Part shown: positions 55,224-64,000 of the stretch, in pieces | How positions within the stretch are numbered: position 1 is the first letter of the stretch | How the letters are laid out: each line of letters begins with the position of its first letter | Assembly: GCF_000801105.2 (NCBI RefSeq) | Contig: NC_079519.1 | Coordinates: 11,654,668-11,718,667, forward strand | Source of the DNA: Raphanus sativus | Lineage: Eukaryota; Streptophyta; Magnoliopsida; Brassicales; Brassicaceae | Length of the DNA stretch: 64,000 nucleotides | Reading direction: 5' to 3' | Made by a program: the position numbers and the translations under genes | Notes under the pieces: generated by a model | The model's input: the letters and a program-made list of their open reading frames with translations, nothing else | What the model was told of the DNA's origin: nothing | The model's database searches: none

Positions 55224-57380
55224 TAGGGCTGAGCATCATTACTCGTTACTCACCTTAAATTCGCTAGTCGATCTGTATTTGCCTTGAAAATTCAAGTACT
55301 CGATGTTTTCAAGGCAAATAACAAGTCGACAATTTTCATTACTTACAAAGCCAAGTAAAGTATCAAGTATCATTATTATTTTTAATACTTGACTCATTCG
55401 CCATGTTACTTGCTCCATTACTTACTATTTATTACATGATCTATTAATTATTTCTTCGTATTTGTCTTTTCTTTTACTTGCATTTAGGATTGAACACAAA
55501 AACTCATTACTATTTTTATACTTGTTACTTATTTCCTATCTATCTTGAATTTAAAATATTCGTCGTCATCTAGTCAAATATTACATAATAATAAGTATTA
55601 AATTTTTAATTATATGACTTGTTATTAGTTGTTACTTATTTAGAGAAGACATTTTTTTATCTTTCTTCTCTATAATATGAACAGATATTTTGTTTAAAGT
55701 AATTCATATGTTATTTTAAATAGAATAGGCAAAACATACTTTCATACCTATTATATAGGGATAATTTGGAAAATACCTTATTTACAGTTGAAAATTTGAA
55801 ATTTAAATCTCTTTTAACAATTTTTGAAAACTACACTTTCTCAAATATAATAAGACAATTTTATCCAGATTTTAACTAAAGATATTCATGAATTACGTTA
55901 TAATTTTTTTTGAAACTGGTTACGTTATAATTTGTTTTTAGTGTTTTAGCTTGCTTGTGTTTTGAAGTTCTGTAACAACTAACATCAGTTACAAATCAAT
56001 GTAGGCGAATCTAAAATACTTTAATCATATACCTACATATACTGAGATGATACATATATATGAAAGAACAATATTGGTTACAAAACGTAGATATGGATTG
56101 TATCAACATTAGATATTTAAGCAGTATAAGGAACAATTTGTCGATCTTAAAGAACATCAGTTACGAAGATTATCTGGATTGTATCAGAATTAGAGAAACT
56201 TAGGTAACATAAATAATAATCTGAGAGGAGTACAAAAATAATCAAAATCATGTTAGTGCAATAACATACATAATCATGACAAAAGAATCTGAAGAATAGA
56301 TGTATATTGAAGCTAATAATGAAAATTTCAGTAAGCTCAAAGCTTAATTTTCTTTTTTTTTTGGCACAGAGCTTAATTTTGTTCATAGATCCACAAACAA
56401 CCCTTGTATCACCAAAACTCATATTAATTAAATCAAAATTTAGAAACAAAAGTTTTGGAAAAAAACATTAAATTATAAGTTACATCTTGCCAATTGTATC
56501 CCAAAAGATGACATCTTAAGAAAGTTTGTCTTCATGTTTTCCACGTTAACCGTTTTCCAAAACCTTAATTACTATCTTCTTTTCACTGGGTTTCAGCTTT
56601 TTAAAACATTTGAAGAAATATATTTAAAACAAAAACATAAGAAAGTATTTTGCTCAATTCCAAAAGCTCAGCTAGAGTTTTGTGCTCTTTGAATATTCAA
56701 CATTCAAGGGTGACTTTGAGTAATAATCATGAATGAATGATACAAACCTAAAACGGAGAGAACCAGAGAATGTAGAAGATATGCTTAGTGATTTAAGATA
56801 ACGAGGAAAATGAATATTGGTGATGTATGTTTTTTTATCATCAAAAGTATAAAAATATATTCTGATAAATATAAGTATGCTTCGAATTAGTTTAGAAAAT
56901 AAAATAGTTATGTTGAAAAAAGAAAATAATAATAAAATAATTGTAAATACCAAATTGGATAATTTAGTCATTTTACTTACATAGAAGTGTAGTTTTCAAA
57001 AGATTTAAATGAAGGTTTAGTTTTCAAAATAAAATCTCATATAAAGATATTTATCCAAATTTCCCCTATTATATATCTATTTCTAATAGAGTATTGTTTA
57101 GTAAATGGTTTTTAAATATTCCGAAAAACTCGTAAATAGTTCATAAGTACTCGTAAATGGTTTACAAGTACTCGTAAATAGTTTACAAGTACTCGTAAAT
57201 AGTAAGTAATAGAGCAAGGCAAGTAACTTGCAAGTAATTCATTTTTGATCAAGTACTCGAAATAGTAAGTACTCGTTTCTAACAAGTCAAGTACAAATTG
57301 AAAATTTTATTACTCGTACAAGTCAAGTCAAGTCGCAAATACATGCAAAATTGCAGGTATTCGCCTTGTGCCTAGCCCTA
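55224..57380. mobile_element. Large non-autonomous hAT-type element with ACTCGTAAATAGT repeats
   Basis: 2157 bp flanked by TGGTAAGC (55216-55223) and TGGTAAAC (57381-57388), 7 of 8 matching. Left end TAGGGCTGAGCATCATTACT; right end read inward TAGGGCTAGGCACAAGGCGA. The right subterminal region (57120-57300) contains repeated AGTACTCGTAAATAGTTTAC units, and the left region has related TTACTCG/CAAGTACTCGA motifs, as expected for transposase-binding subterminal repeats. No transposase ORF is seen. Confidence 0.72.
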
Positions 57381-57388
57381 TGGTAAAC

Positions 57389-58346
57389 TACTGTAAGCGC
57401 CTAATAAAACTAAAATATTATATATAGTCAGTGGCGAATCTAAAAAATATTTGAAACGAAGGCATAAAAACATGAAATAAATAAAAATCAAGCTAAAAGC
57501 GGAGGGAGGGTTTTGAACATGGGTTTAGTGGACGCATAGGGAGTATGGTTAGGTATTTTATCAATTCATTTTGATTTGATTTATTATTTATTTCGATACA
57601 ATCCGAAAAATTCTGATATCTGCAACTCTTCGAAGCAAAACAAATATTAAAAATTAATATCCGTAAAAAAGAAGCAAATCAAAAATACTAAAAAATTTAG
57701 TCGGATATCCGATCCACTCCAAATTTTATACAAATATAGGTATATGTACAATTATATACAAAATTTTAGATGTATAATTTATATAGATATTATTTTAACA
57801 TATCACTTTATTATTTTTATTTATAAAATTACTTATAGAAGTATTAAATTAAAAAAGGAATATAAATTGTTCATAAAACTATTAAAATCTTTAAGTTTTA
57901 TAAGAACATTTAATTATTTTAAAAAAAAATTATGAAACAGATAGTTTCCCTAATGTACTATTTTTATTATGTTAAAGATATTTTTCGGAGACAAACTTGT
58001 ATAGTTTCTTTTCTAAATTTATTTGTATTGAACAAAGTAGATGATATATCCGTAAATATTTCCAAATATCTGTAAATTTTCTGAATATCCGGAAAACCGA
58101 ATATCCATGTTTTTCGAAGCAAAGCAAATCGAAAAATTAAATATCTGTAAAAACGAATAAAAACTAAAATATTGAAAATTACGGTAGTATTCGATCCACA
58201 CTCAGTCCTAATAGAGAGGGTTTAACCAACTAAACTACAAAATCTTTGATAATCTCTATGTACTTTAATTTATTTATATATTTTATTGGGGGCAGCTGCC
58301 ACCCCGCTGTATAAGATAGATCTGCTTTTGTATATGGTATACACTC
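57389..58346. other. Spacer with a decayed TATCCG-type repeat
   Basis: 57545-58195 resembles the family of the hAT element at 46870 (ATTTGATTT, TTCGGATATCC-like and TATCCGTAAAAA motifs), but I cannot find matching flanks, so no boundary is claimed. No gene. Confidence 0.4.
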
Positions 58347-58355
58347 ACTCATTGC

Positions 58356-58917
58356 GGGAAAATGAGCATTTAAATCTTTAACTATTTGAAATCACCAAGT
58401 TAATACTGAACTATTATTTCCACGATTTTATTCTCCAACTATAGTTAACTTGGCAAATTGGTGACTAAAACACTCAACCATTACATTATAAATGATTCTT
58501 GTTAGTTTTATATCAATTATATCCTTGCCATTGAATTTTAAAACTCAAAACATTTGAATTTAAACACTAACTCGAAGTGAAGACGATTTAGGCGACGACA
58601 AAAAGCGATTTTCGGTGAAGGAAAAAAGCGATTTCCGGTGACACGGAAACATATATCACTAGAAATTGCTTTTCCCATCGCCGAAAATTGTCTCCACTCA
58701 AAGTTAGAGTTTTAATTTGGAGATTTTGAGTTTGTAAGGTTTAATGGCAAGGATAATTGATATTAAACTAATGAGAATCGTTTGTAATTGAACGGTTGAC
58801 TTTTTAGTCACTAATTTTCCAAGTAAACTATTAGTTGGGAATAAGAAAGTGTAAGTAATACTTCGGTATTAAACTTGCTGATTTCAAATCGTTGAGGATT
58901 TAAATGCTCATTTTCCT
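58356..58917. mobile_element. Long-TIR MULE-type foldback element
   Basis: 562 bp with a perfect 9-bp duplication ACTCATTGC (58347-58355, 58918-58926). The left half from GGGAAAATGAGCATTTAAAT and the right half read inward from AGGAAAATGAGCATTTAAAT are imperfect inverted repeats for most of their length, including CAAGTTAATACTGAA / CAAGTTTAATACCGAA. The middle has GCGATTTTCGGTGAAGGAAA and its rough complement. Non-coding; Mutator-type by duplication length. Confidence 0.92.
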
Positions 58918-58926
58918 ACTCATTGC

Positions 58927-61900
58927 TAATATTTTCATCCGGTTAGTAATTTTTTATCTATGAGTTTGGAACATATTTGCAAATGGTGTACTTGTGTCCA
59001 GTAGTTTTGGTTTGTGTCAGATGCTTCTTTGCTTAGATTTGCTCTTCTGTCACCTTCTTCACATGTTTCACTTTCTTTTTACTTTGGACAAAATTCTAAA
59101 ATAGACCAAATGGTCTCAATCAGCCAAAATAATTCTACATGGACCAAGTAAGTGTAAAAGACTATATTATCCTTAATGAAAGTGCATTTTCAACCACTAG
59201 ATCATCTCATCTCTCTTTTAATCTAAGTCACACGATGTTTCTTTTCTCTTTCAACTGCGACCCACTTCCTCTTTCTTCAACCATAGGATCATTTTTCCAA
59301 TCTTCAATCACAGCTACACGATCTCTCTTCTCTCATTTAGATATGTATAACAAGTATAACTCGTACAACTAAACATGTTAATAATATAACTATTATCATT
59401 GATATAATTAATATAAAAAATATATAATTCATATATAATATACAACTGCTAGAACTTACACGACTAATAAAATCATGTTTTCCATATGTAATAAATAAAA
59501 GAATATCTTAATTGATTTATGGTGACAAAATTTAATCTATTGTATTTAAGGGGTTTTCAATATTTTGTTAAATTATTACATTATACCATTAAGTTTACAT
59601 TATATACCTTATATTTTAAGGTTTGTTAACTAGATTATTCATATTATTATATAAATAAAATACTCAACATAATTGTACAAAGTTATTATGTGAAAATATT
59701 GATACAACTAGTACAATTAGTACAACTACATATAAAATCAAACATGGTATACTGGTATAACTGATACAAATATGTGATGTGCAAACAAACATCAAACATA
59801 TATTTACAAAGTTATGACGTGAAAATATTGGCAAAACCCCTAAACTAGACATATAAACAATTGATATAATTTTATTATATATTAGACGAGTATTACTGGT
59901 ACAACCGGTACAACTTTGACATTTCAGAAAATTGATAAAATCAATATGTTATTTCATATGAGAAAAACAATCAGATATCCCAATTGGCATACACTCAAAA
60001 TGTTTATCTTAATTTTTTTGAAGTTATGAAAATAAAATAAAATTATTACACAATTCCATAAGTTTACATGATCTATCTTATATTTTTATGGTTGTTAACT
60101 TATTTCTCCACATAATTTTTGGAAAACATAAATGAAATGTATTTCTACGAAATTTATGATTTCATTTTAACCGGGCAATGTCATTAAAACATAAATAAGT
60201 GGTACAACTAGAGTAGTTGTATTTATAATGTGGTACAATTAATATTTTTCGATTTCACTGTCAAAGTACAACTATGCACAAATCGGTAAAACTGAAAAAC
60301 TAATACAACTATGTATCATCGGTATAACTAGAAAACTAGTACAATTATTTGTTAATTTATTTAGTATTTTTTAATGTGCATCACGCTTTAAATGTGAATC
60401 ATGTTTAAACATTGTGTTTGAACACTAACATAGAATAGTTGTACTCGCTTTACCATTCATATATATCATTATCACTTGTCACTATTTGCTTATGCAAATA
60501 TCTTTTTAATCAAAATTATTATGATATACTGACTGGCTTTGTTAATTTAAAAACAAATACTAGGAAATAAACATGCGCATTCGCTCGGAATATTAAAGTC
60601 TTATTTAAAATTATTTTTTTAATTTAATTAAACATATATATTTTATAACTATATTTATTTTTATTTTATAGAATTATTTATTTTTGTTTTATTTATCTCC
60701 CACATTTATTAACTATATATTTTTATCATATGAAAGTTTATGAAATATACTATACACATACAAAATTAATTTGAATTAGTTCAATTTCACCTTATATTTT
60801 ATATTAAATACTGATCAACTAAGTGGTTTATGAAAATAAAGATGAAATATTGACAATGTTAAATACTCAAAAGAAGAACAAGCAACTTTGCTGATGTGTT
60901 TTAATGATATACCAAAACATATATCCTTAGCTCTATAAAAAATATATAGAATTGATCGAAGATTTTTTTGACAGCTTAAATGTATTATTGAGATCATAAG
61001 TAAATTACAAAAATGAAAGAAAAAAAACATAGCAAATCACATTGGGTAAATGGATGAAGAAAATACTATATCACATGAAATAGCTTGAGAAGATGATTCT
61101 TTACAGGTCTTAATCAATAGAATATAAAATCTATTGATTTTCTTGTGATGTTAAAATATTTGTCTCATTGTAAACATTGGTTTTATTTGTTGTATTATAT
61201 TGGTATTATTCTAATTTAGATCTTTATTCTTTTTAGTTCAGCATCTAATATATTGATTCAACCAAAAATATAAAGATTAGAAAGATCATATTCTAACCCA
61301 CAAATAAGAACAAAATTAAATTAAGATTAGTAAAAAATGATGGGTGCGAACTATATTATGTAATGGAAATAAGGTATAAAATCAATGTTGCATAGAATCT
61401 CAAAGATAAAAGATTATTTTTAGAATAGTGTTTATAGAATATCAAAAATATAGATGTCAGTTATTTACAATATAAACCATACATAGATAATTCATGTTTA
61501 TATATTAATCTAAACAATTAAATTAGACTTTCCTAAGAACCAAATTCGTGTATTGGCACGCATGGAAGTACAACTTACAATACCTCAATTCTAGTATATT
61601 TGCAATTTAGATATATGTTTTTCATTTTTATGCAATAAAGTTTTATATTTTATAGTTATTTTAAAGTGTTATTTTATCTTTAACATCAACACAATTTGTT
61701 AGATTTTAAACTATATTGCAATATAGAAGTTTATAATTTTTTTACCTTATTAAGTTTCAAACATCACAAATATTGAATAGACTATCTTATAATTTCGAGC
61801 AGGAATAAAATAAACTATGGTGGATTTGACAAATATGACTCAAAACTTGAGTTTAAATGCAAAACTATATCCAAATTTCTTTAAACTTATAAACACCAAA

Positions 61901-61929
61901 TTTTATTTAATTTATTGTTTTTGTCTCAT
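58927..61929. other. Long AT-rich gene-free region
   Basis: No gene recognised. From ~59360 to ~60340 the phrase (G)GTACAACT/GATACAACT recurs irregularly (e.g. 59705, 59720, 59893, 60193, 60231, 60287), a diffuse repeat I cannot assign. The rest is low-complexity A/T. Confidence 0.5.
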
Positions 61930-62221
61930 GTCTTTCTTACTAATTTACTCTCCACTGAAAACAACAACAGTAGTCTACTGCGACAACGTCAGTGTCGTCT
62001 ATCTCTCCACCAATCCAGTTCAACATCGACGCACGAAGCACGTCGAGATAGACATTCATTTTGTTCGCAAACAAATAGCCATTGGTCACGTTCGAGTGAT
62101 ACACGTACCTTCTTCAACCCAATATGCAGATATTTTCACCAACGGTCTACACTCACCTATCTTCTTGGACTTCACATCCAGTCTTCGCGTCTCCAAAGAC
62201 CCGGCTTCGACTGCAGGGGAG
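61930..62221 (+). pseudogene. Ty1/copia polyprotein 3' end (RNase H) with polypurine tract
   Basis: VVYCDNVSVVYLSTNPVQHR, TKHVEIDIHFVRKQIAIGHV and HVPSSTQYADIFTNGL are the closing segment of copia RNase H (usual form L.CDN.SAVYLS.NPV.H.RTKHIE.D.HFVR). The upstream part of pol is missing or unrecognisable. GCAGGGGAG at 62213-62221 is the polypurine tract just before the LTR start. Confidence 0.9.
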
Positions 62222-62320
62222 TGATAGATTAGAAAATATGTAATATTCCATATATTGTACAAATACCCTAATGACTCTAGTGTATATACATTTTACATAA
62301 TTTAATATATGAAGGCAAGG
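62222..62320 (+). repeat. Partial copia 3' LTR
   Basis: Starts TGATAGATTAGAAAATATGT right after the polypurine tract, as an LTR should. The right end is not defined, so the end coordinate is approximate; the LTR is probably truncated. Confidence 0.55.
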
Positions 62321-62449
62321 GTTTTACCAAGTTACAAGAGACTCTTGGACGGTGGGTACTATTCTTCACAATAGGACTGTGGAATGCCCTAAAGTTGTTT
62401 TGCTGTTCAGAAACTATGAGTTCATCTCGTTTGTTTGTTCTGATGTTCT

Positions 62450-63008
62450 TAGGCCTGGGCATTCGGATTACCGGTTCGGATCCGGGTCGGATGTTTCGGA
62501 TTTCGGATATTTCGGAACTAGTGAAAATGGTACCGATCGGATAATTTAAAATTTCGGTTCGGATACGGTTCGGTACCTGTCGGATCCGGTTCGGATCCGG
62601 TTATATCCGAAGTAACCAAAAAATTAACGGATCCGATTAATATTTATAAATTTATTATATATATAGATATAAAATACATATATAAACACTATAGGATGCA
62701 TTGGTGCAGTGTCACGTGATGTGGTAAGTGTAGGATGAGGTTCATGGTTCGATTTGCTAGTGATGCATATTAAATTTTACATCTCGGATACCCGTACGGA
62801 TCTCGGATTTTTCGGATACCCATACGGATCTCGGATTTCTCGGATACCCGTACGGATCTCGGATATACCCGGAACCGATCCGGTACCCGACCAATTTTAA
62901 AACCTCATCCGACCGGGTATTTTTCTAGAACCGAACCCGATCCGAGACCCGATTTTTCGGATAATTACCGGTTCGGATTTTCGGATCCGGATAATTTGCC
63001 CAGGCCTA
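62450..63008. mobile_element. Non-autonomous hAT-type element, GGATCCGG/TCGGAT-rich
   Basis: 559 bp with a perfect 8-bp duplication GATGTTCT (62442-62449, 63009-63016). Inverted ends TAGGCCTGGGCATTCGGATT and TAGGCCTGGGCAAATTATCC. Subterminal TCGGAT/CCGGTTCGG motifs fill both flanks, and a ~33-bp unit containing CCCGTACGGATCTCGGAT is repeated three times at about 62782-62875. No coding sequence. Confidence 0.93.
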
Positions 63009-63192
63009 GATGTTCTCATCCATTGAGAATGGATTTTATGGGAATGAAACAAGTTTACCACGTGAACCAAGTAAGGGTGTCCCCACTGGAACGTTTTGTA
63101 AAGCGAAAAACTTAAGACTTTTATTAGAAAAGTGCGTAAGTTACATATGTGCAACTTTTGGCTTATATAAAGACATAGAAAACCTAAATTAG

Positions 63193-63328
63193 AAAACGCC
63201 TAACTCTAATATAAGAAAGAAAACCAAAACATATTTCTAACTGGTTTATGAGAACCAAATTCTAATCCTAATTGGTTTAGCATTACAAGAAATCATAAAT
63301 TAAGGAAATTGACCAACTTAAACTAAGC
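63193..63328. other. Short spacer
   Basis: AT-rich, nothing recognised. Confidence 0.4.
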
Positions 63329-63544
63329 TTATTTATCTTTCCACCTCTTGGACTGGAAAAACCCATATTCAGCAATCACCTTCTTGGGTTTCTCCGTGAA
63401 CATGTCCAGCACGTCTTTGTTTTCTCCCTGGTCCAGGTATCACGTGAGGAGATCATTCTTAGTCCATGTGAAACTCTGATCCATCGATCTCCTATTAACA
63501 CTGTGCTTCAAGGCCGTTTCATGGTTCTTCTTTGCTGCAAGCCA
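63329..63544 (-). pseudogene. Unrecognised gene fragment with one in-frame stop
   Basis: The minus frame from 63544 reads WLAAKKNHETALKHSVNRRS then MDQSFTWTKNDLLT, a TGA stop, YLDQGENKDVLDMFTEKPKK and VIAEYGFFQSKRWKDK before a final stop at 63329. Composition and balance are protein-like and unlike the surrounding A/T-rich sequence, which suggests the last exon or exons of a host gene copied here. I do not recognise the family. The internal stop and absence of a start make it non-functional as it stands. Confidence 0.5.
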
Positions 63545-64000
63545 TTAAGCTCCATCTTTGGCTCATTGAAACACACAGTAAGTAGTGAATTTGCTGGTGC
63601 ACACACGAGATTCAAATCCTTGAAGTTTAAGCTGATCGTAGATCACATCAGCTCGTACGACTTTTTTTTTTTTTACGACTTACTTTTACGACTTTTATTT
63701 TGTTTTCCAAATTATCATCGCTACTCTACATTATATTGCTACCAAGCCGGTGTGTTTAAGTACCAAGTGTCTTTATTACTATCTTTTGTTTTCTTGTTGT
63801 GGAACTATTCATTTCAGATCTTTCAATCTGTTAACACAAATTTTAACACTCGTAAATTGTAACAAAAAATCAATTTATTATGATTTGATGTTATTAACTT
63901 CGACTTAACCAAAGTCAAAACTCTTTAGTAATTCCCGCAGAAAACACAAGATGCATGGTTGCATTGTTTTCCTACCGATGAAATAAATTAGTGGAGCATT
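63545..64000. other. Unassigned right edge
   Basis: AT-rich; no feature supported. The open frame at 63503-63862 on the plus strand overlaps the minus-strand fragment and looks spurious. Confidence 0.4.

Noticed and set aside
57545..58195. Another hAT element of the TATCCG family
   Set aside because: Family-like sequence is present but no matching 8-bp flanks or clear paired ends could be found.
59086..60340. Tandem satellite of GTACAACT
   Set aside because: The motif recurs irregularly without a constant period; too weak to call a satellite or an element.

Overview
This is a nuclear genomic window from a plant of the mustard family (Brassicaceae), probably a Brassica or close relative. The evidence is three intron-containing genes that I recognise as orthologues of Arabidopsis thaliana genes, plus the dense and diverse transposon fill. 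The gene names come from remembered protein sequences, not from a search. The genes are MAP65-3/PLEIADE (+ strand, 21.2-24.2 kb), an AT-hook/PPC protein best matched to AHL4 (+ strand, 40.8-42.7 kb) and an LRR receptor-like pseudokinase (- strand, 51.2-54.5 kb). In Arabidopsis these are At5g51600, At5g51590 and At5g51560, so the window looks like a collinear, TE-inflated and partly fractionated copy of that chromosome 5 segment. HIR3 (At5g51570), which lies between the last two in Arabidopsis, is not seen here.

Region 1-15.3 kb is nested retrotransposons. A decayed Ty3/gypsy polyprotein (- strand, 1-1.4 kb) abuts a LINE ORF1-like remnant. That remnant is interrupted twice: by a solo LTR with a perfect 5-bp duplication (1472-2723), and by a 9.6-kb LTR retrotransposon (3060-12632). 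The larger element carries a tRNA-Asp primer site, gag and protease but no reverse transcriptase or integrase, and is littered with TCGATCGA palindromes. A 5'-truncated LINE with a 16-bp duplication follows (14085-15299).

Region 15.3-20.7 kb holds two copies of a MULE-like MITE containing telomere-like (TTTAGGG) repeats. One of them split a LINE pseudogene. A GC-rich hAT-type element sits just upstream of MAP65-3.

Region 24.8-35.4 kb looks like one Helitron on the - strand. Its 3' hairpin is at 24.86 kb and its 5' TC end at 35.39 kb. An apparently intact 7.1-kb LINE (ORF1 and a 1356-aa ORF2, 17-bp perfect duplication) inserted next to the Helitron 3' hairpin. A 62-bp perfect inverted repeat lies inside the Helitron. 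LINE debris fills 36.9-39.8 kb.

Region 42.7-64 kb contains AHL4 downstream sequence, a Stowaway MITE, a possible 161-aa membrane-anchored protein, three hAT-type elements, a Harbinger-like element filled with a minisatellite, the third telomere-like MITE (in RLK intron 1), a long-TIR MULE, a Ty1/copia 3' end and a small gene fragment. Most element boundaries are supported by matching target-site duplications read directly from the sequence. Nothing suggests an operon or cluster. The host genes act separately, in cytokinesis, vascular patterning and receptor signalling.
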